Assembly: GCF_043641665.1 (NCBI RefSeq)
Contig: NC_092201.1
Coordinates: 4,240,501-4,304,500 of the forward strand
From: Enoplosus armatus
Taxonomy: Eukaryota; Chordata; Actinopteri; Centrarchiformes; Enoplosidae
Direction: 5' to 3'
Length of the DNA: 64,000 nucleotides
Part shown: positions 40,701-53,338 of the stretch, one piece after another
Layout: each line of letters opens with the position of its first letter
Position numbering within the stretch: position 1 is the stretch's first letter
Notes under the pieces: generated by a model
What the model saw: only the letters and a program-made list of their open reading frames with translations
Told to the model about the DNA's origin: nothing
The model's database searches: none
Translations under genes and position numbers: made by a program

Positions 40701-43264
40701 AAGCATGTTTTAGCTGCTATATTAACTCCTTAGCCTGCTGAAGTGTATGAAGCTGTCATCTGGTGGCCCATAATCAACACAATGACTGAGTCAAGAATTC
40801 AATACCTATTCCTGAACATTATACACTGCTCTGTTTTATAATGCATGCAATACATGCAACTGTCCATGACATTTGTGACCTTTTGTATCCAAGAATATGA
40901 TTGTGACTATTAATGCCAGAATCTATACTGTATGTGCTGCTAAACATCTAGTGTCATGAGCAGCTGTGCAATGATCTCTCGGCTTATAATCTTCTAACCA
41001 TATTTCCATATATTGTTTTCATTGTTTCAAATGAACAACAAAACTTACATACTCATATTTAGCTCTAAGCAGCCCAGGCTGACTATTCGTCCACCATAAC
41101 TCACCAATCATTGCCCCAGCATGGACCAGTCAGAGTGGGAGGGCTGATTGCGGCTCATCAGCCTGTCAGCTGGAAGTGCATACTGAAAGGAGCCCATGGT
41201 CGAGTGGCTTTCCCCGCTGAAACATTTTCCTCACTTGACTGCAAATCAAACAGTTGTTTTAGTCTTAAGATCAGTTAAGTTGTGGAAAAGATGTGAGAAG
41301 GTCGGTTATTCGGCAGGTCTAGGCCTGTTTATAGCCCCCATTCACACAGAGAGGCTAAGAGAGGCTTACCATTTGAAAGGCAGATGAAGACCCACTGAGG
41401 CAAATGTGATGTGAGTGGACCCACTGTAGCACAACACGTGATTAGCCACTCTCGCTATCCTGCGCCTGCAGCTAGGTGCCATTGTACAATGCCATTATAG
41501 CTGAGTCTCTTTCCCCATGCACTCCAAGCTGAGCTTATCCTACAGATTTCACTTCGGTGCAGTCCTCGGATCCTATAGACGCGTATCCCAGCATGCACAG
41601 CAATCCTGCTTAACACGATTAAAAGTAATGGAGGTACCCTTGCGAATTTGCAGCCTCCTCTAAACAGTTTGAAAGTGAAGCACTCCATCTCTTTGTTCAG
41701 CCCAACACTTTGGCTGTGTGAGCTAAATGAACATCCTGCTGACCCCCTTTTCTCATGATAAAGTGGCTGCTGCTATTGCTATAGCTACAAATAATGGACA
41801 TTACATGGGGAGTACATTGAAAGAACTGCCAAACCCTGAAAACATCCATTAGCAACATAAAGCAGCGCAGAAATAAAGGGCTTCTCTGCGTACTAAGCAC
41901 ATTTAAAAGGTGGAATGCTTATGTTGGTAGGCCAGGGGTGGTTTTCTATTTTCAGTAATAAGCCAAATAGTACTAGCTTTTCTACATTTCCAACAACTGG
42001 CAAATACACACCCTTTTATTTTATGGGACTCCCAAGGCAGTTCACTAAGAGCTAGAATATAATTTGCACACATCAATTGCTCCAGTTGCAAATAAAGCAC
42101 CAAATTAGCAGCAAATATCACATTATGCCTCTCAATTACAGACGTTTTAATTAGGGAGAGCAAATGTGTTTTGAGAACGCACAGATGCTCAAGATCAACA
42201 TCTTTTCATTCCCCTGTCTTACTGGCTAAAGAAATAGAAGTCCAAGCAGACAACCTCCCACAAAAGCCCATACGAAAGTCCTGATACGAACATTTTAAAT
42301 GCATTTTTGAAAAGCAGTGATTTTTGAAAATGACAACATTTGTGAGACAGGTGAGAAGAGGTTAGTGAGATTTACTTTGGAGAGAATAACACTGACACCT
42401 GAAGTGAGAAAGAAAATTGAAGAAAAGAAAGTGAAAGCACACAGACGAGGAGAGGTACTGCAAAAGGAAAATGCAGAAAACCAGTCTCAAATCAATAGTT
42501 AAACTGTTGATGTTTGTCTCTCTGTGGTGCAACATAATAACTGCAGCAATTCAAACAGAATTCAGAAGGTTTTAGATTAACAAACTTACAGCTCAGTCAG
42601 CCAATTCATTAGGAGCAGATTATCTTATATAAATGCAGAATATGTAGAGCTGATATTGTATAATTTCCCCCCAGGGAAGTATTTCTGATTCTGATATTTA
42701 AGTGTCATGGCTCTGATCTTGTCACTCCATGCAAGCAAACACCAAGCTCAGCACGGCACAGATGTGGGAGTGTGATAATAAACACCAACCTGAAGATTAT
42801 GATCATGTAAATGTGCCTTATGATGTGCTCTGCTACTATGACATGTTTTAGAGGAAATGTAGAATTACTAATAGAAAACAGCCCAAAACAAGGTGACAAT
42901 CTGCAGCAAAACCCACCAAATCGTACAGCAAAACTTACAGTATTGTAAAGAAATTTCATGTTAAAACCAATGCATTGTTGGGTGGATGCTAATACTATTC
43001 AGTGAGTATCAGATAATTGTTTTACCACTTATAAACAGCATGAAAGCATCACATAAAGTGCCAAACAACAAGAAAAGAAGCTCAGCCACTGCAAGAAAGT
43101 AATTCACATAACCAGTTAATCAATGCAAATAAATACTGTGTTTAGGTAGATAGCATCTAGCTTAGCTTATGTCTGGACCAGAGCACAAATGAGCAATAAA
43201 ACAGGCAACCTTATAAGTTAGCTTACAAACATTAGCTTCACAGTGTTAGCACGAGCAGCAAATT
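31759..43264. other. non-coding, mostly unique sequence
   Basis: No exon supported. A G+C-rich patch at 32786-33090 keeps one frame open for about 100 codons without an initial ATG. It follows TATAAAAG at about 32744. A perfect 12-bp palindrome GTATGATCATAC lies near 36412. TCCCAGCATGCA at 41586-41597 is the 3' half of a ZNF143/Staf site. Bases 38520-38760 are rich in TAATTA-type words. Confidence 0.65.
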
Positions 43265-43615
43265 CTTACCTTTGTGTTGTGAAGTAGTTGGCATCTTAAT
43301 AAATCCTTCAGGAAGAATTAGTTACAGCAGGGCAGGTAACCTCCAGCTTCTGGCGTGAAGTGCGCCATTGACAGTTAACCGTTAGAGGCGACTAGCTTGT
43401 TAGCTAGCTAGCGGTTGTAATGTTAGCTAACCAGTGTAGCCGCGAAGCTAACCGTTAGCAGCAGCCGAGAGAGCCGCACAAAGACGGTTATTTCCTCTGG
43501 AAAACCGTCCCGAAGCAGCGACGTCTTCAGACTTATTAAATGCCACACAAGCAACAGTGGTAGCGGCAAGTGTTAACTCAGTTTACAGGTCCAGAAAAAA
43601 CATGGCGGAGCAATT
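43265..43615 (-). promoter_or_regulatory. CpG-rich promoter-like region with minus-strand first-exon candidate
   Basis: About 280 bp with roughly 18 CpG dinucleotides stand out in a CpG-poor neighbourhood. The region is packed with GTTAGC/GCTAAC words and carries a YY1-type AACATGGCGG at 43599-43608 (+ strand sense). On the minus strand a strong donor, CAAAG|GTAAGA, ends at 43270. Upstream of it are an ATG at 43294 in reasonable context, opening MPTTSQHK into the splice site, and a 16-codon upstream ORF starting at 43368. I do not recognise the peptide and found no second exon, so this may be an orphan promoter, a non-coding RNA start or a repeat-borne copy of a promoter. Confidence 0.35.
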
Positions 43616-45287
43616 AAGCAGGCATGACATCTTGTAAAGGACCGCCTCATCAGGAAAGGTGCTTTACACGTTGTTGTTGCCAGACTTGTCACTGGGCACT
43701 AGCACTGGTTTCAATAGGCTCAACACACAGAGACTGGTAGACAATACCAAATTACATAAAGTTTATAACATCTATAAGTTACTATTCATTCAGCTCCTAA
43801 AAGTTTGGAATTTTCATGTTTCATGTATTTGGCCTTGGATTTATTATACTAATAAAACAGAAGGCAAATCCTTGGACTTGCATAAGATGTGGACAAAAAA
43901 AACATCTCCAGACATCCAAAATAAAAAATGGTGCCACTTTTATGATGATTATGCAGGCTTGAGGCTCTTATTTGGGCTACTTAATGTCAGTCAAATCTGG
44001 CAAGTGCCTGAACTAGCTCTCCTTCACTCTATTTCAGCCCTTACATTATTCAAGTTCCTATTTCTTGCTAATATCCAGTGATCAAAGCAGACAGGTGCAA
44101 TTGCAGGTGGTGGAGTGGCCATACAGTGCCGGTAAGGGTAAAATAATGTCCACAACAAAGGCCTTGTGAGGCTCAGGCTGTCTTTCATCCGGCTGAGGCG
44201 AGAGATAAAGAGAGAGAACATGCGAGAGAGCATCATTACAAGTCCATCTACACTCTTTATCTAATCACTAATGGCTTTGGAGCACTGCTGTTTCACAATG
44301 TTTCCCACAATATCCCCTTTACAGCCAGCCATTATGTAAACTAGAGTACAAAATATGCTGTTCCAGTCTATTCTTGCTCCCTCTCTGTCTCTTTCAGTCC
44401 GCCAGTCAAGATGACCTTTTTTTTTCTGCTGATGGATGCCAAAGTTACAGTGATCTCTTGTGGACTGGCGGTGATTTTAACATCCGACGTGACAGCCAGA
44501 TTGTCAGATTGTTCTGAACACATCAAGAGCCTGCCAAGGCGACCCTCATATCTGACAAAAACAATCTTAATGCGCAGACTGTCGCACAATAAGAAGGATA
44601 ATGGCGTACTAAGCTGACGGTCTTGCTTTTCTTTGTGTTAAAGGTCAACATTTCAGGTGTCTTCCTGAAGGCCACTTCATGCCAGCCAGGTACAGCTTTT
44701 CCTGGATCCATACCATCATGCGCCCAGTGGATGATTCCTGCTAGTGTGGCATCATGGGTAGCACCACGTGGAGAGTGACCTTTTCAGCCATGTGTCACCT
44801 GCCCATGATGCTCCAGGTGGCCCACTCAGCATAGCGTGTCTGAGTGTCTGTGTCGTAATGCTCCAGTGAAGCAACTCAAAAAATAGGAAAGAGGAAAGAG
44901 GATCACAGCAAGGTATTGGACTCAAGCACGCACGCACACACACACAGATACACACTTATTTCATTTTATTCAGCAGCAGTTGGCAAGAGTTTAGTTTGAA
45001 AGAAGGCATTTAGACAGTTGGTATTAAAGCTGCACAGAAGCTGGCAGTGCAGAGACAGGAAAAATATCAAACCTTGCTGAGTCCAGCTTAATGTGGAAAG
45101 AACAATCCTTCTGTTCAGAAAAAAGTTTCCTTTGCATACAATGTATTAATTAAGCATTCATAATGAGGTGCAAGCAGGTATTATCAAGAACTCAGAGATG
45201 CTCACAAGAAAGTCACAAGAAACCAAATTCGCATTTTGCTTTTTGAAACGTAATTTTTTTGTTGTTGTTTGATCATCAGGACATTTA

Positions 45288-45317
45288 GGATGAATGGAAG
45301 GACAAAGAGGACGGAGA
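45288..45317 (+). repeat. 30-bp exact direct repeat, copy 1
   Basis: The 30 bases from GGATGAATGG to GGACGGAGA recur without change at 46132-46161, 844 bp downstream. The flanks differ. It is not a simple microsatellite. Confidence 0.8.
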
Positions 45318-46131
45318 AAAATGTAAGCTGTAAATGTAGCTCATAAATGCTGATTATCAAAAGAATCCTGAACACTGTCCATCACTTGTACCCAAGGTTT
45401 TGGTCCTCAGACATTCATGAAAATGAATGAACTGAATGAATGAAATTTAAAAGAATTACTTGATGAATAAAATCAAGCGAGTGCAAGTGGTTTGCAAGAG
45501 TTTTTGATGTGGAGCATCCGTCTGTAAGAGCTTCCGGTGTGCAAAAACTTTTCAGTTATTAACAGCAGGCAATTATCACATCTTTGATCCCGGGGCACCA
45601 AACATGAGTCTTCAAAACAGGTGCGCTTCTTAAATACTGATTTCCCAAGTGAAGGTGACCACACTCTGACACAAAATCAAAGCAACAATATGTTAAATGG
45701 ATGGATCGCCTTCATAAAGCAAGGTTAAAGTCTCTGCATGTGTGGAACATGCCAGACAAAATGTAAAATACATGCAATTTGCAGTTAATGGGCTAAAACA
45801 CTCAAAACCATCCATGTACTCTTTTAAACATGAACATTAATCTCTCTAGGAGCAACAAATCTTGAGGGCAGGTTTCCCGGCATTCAAGGTCCAACCCCCA
45901 CCCCCCCAGGACAGTGCACCTTTCGCTGGAGTCAAATGAAACCTAACAGAGATAATTGCCTTGTTAGGACTTCCTATGAAGTAAGCTCCCCAGTGAGCTG
46001 CCACGGGTATGGTCATGCATATATGGATGAACCCTGCACTCCTCCTACTCAGCTAGAAACCACCTGCGAGCTGTCTGGCGATGCACATATTCCATAGATA
46101 GGGCAGGTAGCTGCGGGTGGTGGTGGCTGAC

Positions 46132-46161
46132 GGATGAATGGAAGGACAAAGAGGACGGAGA
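46132..46161 (+). repeat. 30-bp exact direct repeat, copy 2
   Basis: Same orientation and sequence as 45288-45317. It could mark a local duplication, or two ends of an insertion. Confidence 0.8.
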
Positions 46162-46481
46162 CGGCTATCTTTTAGTGGTTGACAGCCATTTTTCCGAGTA
46201 AGTGTAGATGACAGATGGACGATTAGTGCATGTGTGTCTCTAATCCATCTGTACAGTGTATTCACACTCTGTTTACATATTGCAGGATGGCAGAGAAAGG
46301 TGAAACTTCGGCCACTTTGGCTTCCACACACCCAGGATTCTCCAGAAAGATTACTTTTGATTCTCCAACAGCCCGCTTGATGATGTTTGTGTGTCCTTCC
46401 CAGGGGAAAGCTCAGAATGAGACTCTGCTCAGGGCTGAACATGCACCTCTGCCTCTCCCCTGCTGACTTGGTAGTGCTGAT

Positions 46482-46503
46482 GAGGAGGAGGAGGAGGAGG
46501 AGG
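46482..46503 (+). repeat. (GAG)7 microsatellite
   Basis: Trinucleotide run. It produces the poly-leucine stretch of the long minus-strand open frame here, which argues against that frame being a gene. Confidence 0.9.
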
Positions 46504-47553
46504 GTGGGAGGGGGACACACATGTTTGTGTGTGCTTACGTGCCAAGCAGGAGTTGTTGTTTTCACACGCATCCCAAGGCAGGTCCCCCTCTTAAATCACG
46601 CCACGCAGCAACACGAACACAACAACTTCTCAGAGGGAGGCCGGCACTGTCATGGTAACAGCGTAGAGTGACCTTCAGAGGCCGTTGATGCTCCCCAGAG
46701 CCGCCTCCTATTCTGCTTGGCATGGACTTTGTGAGTCATCAACAACATTCAAATTCACATGCTCCCTCTGTGATTTGGGCTTATTAAAATGGATGAGCAA
46801 GAAATGCAATTGAAATAGCAACAACTGAACAGCATTTTCAGCTTGTGCAACCTGATTACCAAAGTCAATTACAAATCTGTCATAAATAAGATCTGTCATA
46901 AGTGCGATTATGATGATAGCACACGCAGGATCAAAGGGGTGTTGCGTTCCACCATGAATCCATCAGTATTTACGTACAGTAACATGAGGATGCAGGCTGT
47001 TATGTAACACTCAGCGCCGGCTAAGAAGAAGCTCCACAAACCACAGGTGGAATATGAAATAACACTTCACATCATACCTATACTAACCTCTGCCTACCTA
47101 ATACATTATGAGGGTGTTCCACCAGGAGAGCCAGTCTCCAAGGATCACTGAGCACATAAGCCTGTAAAAAAAACCCACATCAGAGCCATGATAGGCTACC
47201 TCTTGGTATCACACTGATCTGCTCCAGGCTGGGAACACTGCCACCCACTGGAGGAGAGCAGGAAGTGAGGCATGACAGGGAAGTGGGGGGGGGTCCTCTC
47301 CATCTTCTTCAGGATGACTCGCTGGCTCGAGTTCGTTTCTGGAGCACAAATGCTTGTGTACAGTTCAAATAAATGACGGCGGCGCATTGACAAGATAAAG
47401 CATCGATAATGCTTCCAGCAACCATTAAGAGTCCGTGGGTGGCAAATGTAGAGCAGCACTCTGTCATCAACATTTATAGTAAGTGTTAGTCATCTATCTG
47501 GCAGTCAATACTTTGCCATTTTGTACACAGTGTGATGGTTTTACATGTTTTCT

Positions 47554-47560
<7 letters not shown>

Positions 47561-47584
<24 letters not shown>

Positions 47585-47954
47585 GTTGTCAGTGGGTGTT
47601 TTGAGAAAGAGGAGGAGGTGTGTGTGTGTGTGTTTGTGTATGCAGTGGAGAGGGGTGCATACCTCTAAGATGGATGCGATTGGACGACCAGACACAATTT
47701 TTTGAAAAGATTGATTGGGATACACACGTCGTGTCCCGTTGCCATGGCAACCCCCCCCCCCCCCACCCCAGAGGCCGGGAAGAGATCTTCGGGAACAGAT
47801 GACTTAATTCCCAACGGAGAAACAAGCCACTCAAGTCTGTCATCCTCTGCCTCTGCTGCGAGGAGGCTTACCACTTTCCGTATGGTGTGTGTGTAAAAGA
47901 GAGAGAGTGTGTGTGTGTGTGTGTGTGTGAGTGTGTGTGTGTGTGTGTGTGTGC
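47561..47954 (+). repeat. cluster of three (TG)n runs and a C14 tract
   Basis: (TG)12 lies at 47561-47584, a shorter (GT)7 at 47619-47632, C14 at 47751-47764, and a near-perfect (GT) tract of about 48 nt at 47907-47954 interrupted by one GA. The RFX palindrome lies within this cluster. Confidence 0.92.
47738..47751. promoter_or_regulatory. perfect RFX X-box palindrome
   Basis: GTTGCCATGGCAAC is a perfect 14-bp palindrome and fits the RFX consensus GTNRCC-NN-RGYAAC exactly, with both half-sites intact. It abuts a run of 14 C at 47751-47764 and lies between two (TG)n microsatellites. Confidence 0.45.
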
Positions 47955-50900
47955 GCACAACAAATTGAACAGGTCTGGTTTGCCATGCTTAAACCGAATG
48001 GAGCGTCCATGTGAAGCCCATGCTAATCAGACTGATCACCGTGCATGTAGATTCGTGTTGTTTGCCTCCACATGACGGAGTCTCAAGGTGACGGTGGCAT
48101 TTGCAGCATTCAGTTTCCCTCAGAGGTGACAGATTGGAGAAAAAAAAAAAAAAGTGCCTCACGTAAATTGTGTAGTTTGCCTCTGGGCACAGGGCTCATG
48201 GACTGGGCACTGCTTAGCCTGGGGGAAAAGAATGCACCCACATCCAAAATCCAGTACAAATACCAACATTACTTTATCTTTAGGTCATATTTTATGCAAA
48301 GGTCAAATGAAATATGGCATACAAGTATATTATTCCCTTACAGCGGTATCCTGCCCATTCTAGGACACAAAAGCTCCCCACTGAAACCTCTTTGAGGGGA
48401 TACCAAGTAATACCTGGGTCAGAATCATCAATACAACATCAATACAAATATTTCTTATCATTAAAATGTACTATCATGGAGGGGTGAGCGGTGTGTCATG
48501 ATTAATGAGGTGAATGTATCATTAATAGGTGAACATTAGGCATTTCTTTTTACTATTCTCTGTTAAGCACTTAATTACATGCATGTTAAAACGTAAAAGT
48601 ATTTTTTTTCTTGGTTGCAATCCTAATGACGCTAGTGTCAGAACTCTAATGCTAAGCAAGACGTGGTATCGAAAGTACCGATAGTTTAGGTATCGATCAA
48701 CCTACTTTTGGATAAGATACTATTTTATTAAGAAAGAAATGTGTGGAAATATGTGTAAAAGGAAATGTAGAAAGGAAATGTAATTGTAAATGTGAAAAAG
48801 TTTGCAGACTATGACCGACGAGGGCCCTTGACCTTTAGGGGCCTTAAAGTCAGTATATGAACACAAAAGATTCGAGAGGGCCCTGTGTCCTATATAAATT
48901 CATGTTAAACAAAAAGGAAGGGGCCCCATAGAAACTTAGTCTGGCCATGACTATTAGCTGTGGTGTGGCCCATGCATAACACATACCAACTAATATCCGC
49001 TATTCACTACAAAGCAAATGTTACCCCAAAACAGAGGCAAACCAACATATTAGTGTAATACTATTCTACACCGCTGTAGTTTGTCTTTAGTTACTTCCAG
49101 ATGCAGAGAAAAGTCACGGCCCCCTGCGCACTCTGTCAGCTGGGGGTGCTATGTGTTTATTCTCCAGCCTGCGGAGCCTCCTCATGAATATTGAGGTCCA
49201 AATCAAAGAGTGTTTCTGGCTAATTAAGAATATTTTTGTACAGATACAGTAAAAACAGTGCTGTTTTCTAAAAACGATATAACATTACCACCAAGAACTA
49301 CATTATTTCAGTCAACTGGACAGAGATCCACTGGACAAAATGGACAGAGGTGGGTCCAACGCTTAACGACCGAAGATGAAACAAAGCCAGACCGGAAACA
49401 CCAGCCAACAGGCCAAAGGACAGAGCAGAATATGGGTTTGTAGTGCCATCTCAAATAGATCTCTTTTTTTAGGATAATGGGTTGTGAGGGGTGGAGGGGT
49501 AGACAGAAGTCATTTTGGTGAGGGAGTGATTTAGGTGACAGCTGCAGTGATAAAATGGGCCAGATGGAATGAGTAGAAAGTGTTCGGATATGCTTTACAG
49601 CAGATGATAATGTAATAGCTGCCGGATAAAGTAATAATCACTAGTCAAAAATGTAATAAAATGTCTTCTACATGGGTTGAAAATGGAATATAGCGTTTAA
49701 ATCTATTCATTCCTGGGTAATAATGTAGCATTATCAGCATAACATTGTCATTTTCCTTTCACTGGTATTATTATTATCATTTATTTAGAGTTTTGGTCAC
49801 TTTTAAGAGGCATTTTCATTATCCAGCTGCACCCATTTTGAATAAAAACAAAATCCTCTGCTTCAATATTTCCTCTGACAGCTGCCATGAGGTGAAGCTA
49901 AAGAAGAAAACAAAACTTTGCCATTACTCTGAGCCAAATTATGCCATTTGGTAAATGTCATGCCTTTGGACTCCCATTAGTTGATTCCTCTCACTTTGTG
50001 AACTGCGTTAGAATCCCATTGACTTTTACAGGGCATTTCAACAAAGGGCAGCTCCGCATGTGGTCCAGGTGTTGAGGGAAGCGCATGTGAGCCGTCTGAA
50101 GTCTTGTTATTGCAGTCCCAGCTCCAACACGGCGCTGTTTGTCTTCAGAGGCCGAGTGCCCGCACGGCATGACTTCAAAAAAAGCACTTTCATGGTGGCG
50201 TGACAGAGAAATCTCACTAACTTGAAAGAGACGGCGAGAGATTGGGCCTTCTGCTGGAAGTACAGTGTGACATTAGGTTGGGATGGAAGTTCTGAACGTA
50301 ATCATTTCCCATCACCAAGGACACTTCAATTTGACTGGCTTTAAAGTGTCACCTCAGACATCACTTAGTTTTGAGATAATGAGGTATAAAAGGTGCATGG
50401 GTAGGCACAAATCATTTTCAGGCTGCTGGTTGAGAAAATGGGCTGCTGTGATAAAGTGGAGCAGAAGGAATCGGCAGCGGAAATTGCACAAATATGTCCA
50501 GTATCGTTCCACCCATCCGTTGTCACTCTTTCTGGCATCCTGACCCCTGCCTTCCTCTGTGTGGATGAGTGCTTCCCTGCACCAGGGACCCTGGAGATTG
50601 AGGCGATTGGCCGGAGAACCAAGAGCATGAAACCAACTGATAATGAAATATGGCCGGGTTTCTACAAGGACAGGATAAGGCCTGCTTCTCATCTCTAACC
50701 CTATCAGCCTCTCAGGATCTAACGCACTTTGTGGAGGCAGATGTGACTTTTCACGGCCGCACAGATTGGACACGTGATCATCGCTACAAACTATGTTACA
50801 GCAATAACAAAATAAATTCAAGAAGTGGCGTAAAAGACAAAAACATCCAGTTTAAACCTTCACGGGCTGATCACAATTTACAAACTTGAATAATTCTCTT

Positions 50901-51887
50901 CTAAAGGTTGGCATTATGGAAAGTGTGCAGGTGACAAATATTCAACATTTGGTCACAAGCTTAAATTGTACAATAAATAGCTGTAGTTCAATCAACAGCA
51001 GAGATATATTTAGAAAGAACACAGACGTACGTTTGCGCTGCCAAATGCTTAAGAAAAAAATCAACAAATAAATCACTGCAATTTGGCAAAACAGGTGGAA
51101 TCCTGGTTGTTGGTATTTGGCAGTGAAATCTTGACTTATTTTTAGACTCCATCTTGATTACCTTTCTGTGTGACTGTTGAGTTTATTTCCTTGGTCCAAA
51201 AAACGGTATATAAATGTGTCAGGAAACATTTCAATGTCCACAGGCTACTGACTCTCTGGTATGTCCAACAGATGATTTTTAATTTTGTTGGCCTTTACTT
51301 TTTAAAAGTATTACTTTGTTTGTTTTACACCAGCTCTCTCTCTAACCTTGCTATAAGATGACAACATGGACTCATCAAAAGGTCGAAGACATGACGACAT
51401 TTTCTTGCAAAGCTTCAAAGCAAAAACAGAGATCCGAACTACGTTCACGTGCAGCGAAACCTATAATTCACTGAGTGATGAGACGGAAAGGATTGAACTT
51501 CAGTGGAGGTCTGACGTTGCTGGTGAGAGCGAATGAGCAGCCTTTTGTGACAAACTGGAGGCAGATATGAATCGTCTTTGCCCTCTGTGGCTGTTCCGAA
51601 TGAAAGATCCTACAACTTTTCATAAAAATGCTAATAGGGATTACGGAGAGAGCCTCCAGCACTTCGCAGCTGAAAGAGGCCATTATGTGGAAATGTAGTT
51701 GACGTCAGTCCTGATATGCTTCCTATATAGACGCTTCCCTCCCGACTCTGTCACAAGGTGAGGGGAATTAATGCGCTTCAATAGGATAATAGAGGTTCTG
51801 TGGGGTGGATGGAGGTTTCACGTCCCAGGATGGCAGCCTTTAGGCAGGGATGTTGGTGATTGGCATGTTGAATTATCATGAACGTGA

Positions 51888-51892
<5 letters not shown>

Positions 51893-51944
<52 letters not shown>
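51893..51944 (+). repeat. (TG)26 microsatellite
   Basis: The longest uninterrupted TG run in the window, 52 nt. Confidence 0.97.
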
Positions 51945-51947
<3 letters not shown>

Positions 51948-53019
51948 AGAGCTAGGCGGAGGAACTGAACCCCCCGCCACCGTCACATTGCATTACCGAC
52001 TCAGTGGCATGGTATCATCACATCAAATTAGTCTTAATGAACACAAGCGAGTCGACTGAGGAGAGAGATAATCAAACTTTTATTAAATGTCTTAATCTTC
52101 TGTACATGCATAATGTAATGGGAAGAGAGATGGGGTCTGTGATGTCTGTCTGCGAGGGGATGATCTTTACCCCAACATGTGTGAATGCATGTGGAAGCAG
52201 GAGTTATCCATCGATGGACTAAAACCTATAGATTAATCACCACAGCGCAGGAGCTCGCTGAGCGGCTCCTCAGTGGAATAAAAATGATCTAAATACAGAA
52301 AGTTAAATGCCACTACCAGCCAAGCCTGTTCCCTTGAGTAAACAAAAGAGATGCATTTCAAATAGTATGTTCCTTCAGTTCATTTGGTTATTATACAAAA
52401 ATGCACTGTAGCTCACTCCACACATCTTAGATGCCATAAACAGAGCAGCTAAACATCTATCAAATAAACACATACGTTGTAAACGAATTAGAAAAAAAGA
52501 ATCCACATACACTAGGCGAGGGTTTCACCCTAAAACATGTCATGGAGGACAAGTGTAATACTCAGATGTTAACATTGAAATGCATAAAGCATATAATTGG
52601 TATAAAGTCTTGCTTGTGTTGTAAGTATTTAAAATATTCTTCATTCAGATTTGTTTGTCCCTGTTGGGATTCAAAATGTAGCAAGAAATGATTGGAAGAA
52701 AGTAAATCTGGCACTAATGTTCATTAATAAAGCACCAGGCTTAAACTATTTCTTCAAAAAATATCTCACATGTATTGCAAGGCAGTATGCCCACTTTGGC
52801 TGATGGTACTGTAGCAGTAATTATGTTGAATTTGGTCCAAGTGTTCCTCGACAGAAACTCCATCGTTACAAGTTCACTGATGAAACTGCACTCAAAGACA
52901 CAATTCAAGCGTTGCAACACTGGAGATCTTTTTAAATTTACCTGGGTGGCTGAGACTTGTTTTAAACATCTAAACAAGTGTTAAAAGTGTGCGCTTGTTT
53001 GTGCAGCACATACATTCAT

Positions 53020-53025
53020 TTTACT
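53020..53025 (-). terminator. possible pawr polyadenylation signal (AGTAAA variant)
   Basis: Reading the minus strand beyond the pawr stop, I find no AATAAA or ATTAAA in the first 1 kb or so. The first known variant hexamer is AGTAAA, about 315 nt past the stop, followed by a TG-rich stretch (TGTATGTGCTG) where a downstream element would be expected. A canonical AATAAA occurs only near 52077, which would give a 3' UTR of about 1.25 kb. Both choices are tentative. Confidence 0.3.
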
Positions 53026-53338
53026 TTTTAAGACCTTATCAAAAAAATCAAAAAAAATGAACAATCTAAATGGCCTATATACAATAAATTTACATTAAAT
53101 ATGTATACGAGGACAGACAATCCCTGTGAGACTGTCAGGACTGGAGAACGTTTAGCCCCTAGTTCGCTCAGCTTTCACAACAAATGGAATAAATCCTCCT
53201 CGGGGGATGGCGGAGGACGACCTTACAGTTTCACCTCTAACAGACAGAGACAGAATCAAACAGGTAAAAGGCCACACTGCTGGACTTGACCCAGGGCAGG
53301 AGGTCAGGAGTGAGGAGACTGGGGTGTTTGTGGTGGTT

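Larger units (their letters stand above)
43616..53019. other. non-coding stretch 3' of pawr
   Basis: It holds the 30-bp direct repeats (45288, 46132), the TG/C14/X-box cluster (47561-47954) and (TG)26 at 51893. The long open frames here (for example 46053-46571 minus, 50354-50821 minus, 43659-44081 plus) lack any recognisable domain, and I treat them as chance. Confidence 0.65.

Noticed and set aside
43659..44081. 140-codon plus-strand open frame beside the CpG-rich region
   Set aside because: Its Leu/Ile/Lys/Tyr-rich content is what A+T-rich DNA gives by chance. The start is not an ATG in good context, and no domain is seen.
46053..46571. 172-codon minus-strand open frame with a leucine run resembling a signal peptide
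   Set aside because: The leucine run is the (GAG)7 microsatellite read on the other strand. No domain, no codon bias and no splice context support it.
48640..48720. Inverted words around GGTATCG/CCGATA
   Set aside because: The half-repeats are 6-7 bp, and no element could be bounded.
50354..50821. 155-codon minus-strand open frame
   Set aside because: Several overlapping frames on both strands are equally open and none resembles a protein family.
1..53338. Synaptotagmin-1 coding exons
   Set aside because: I looked for C2A/C2B signature peptides on the + strand and found none.
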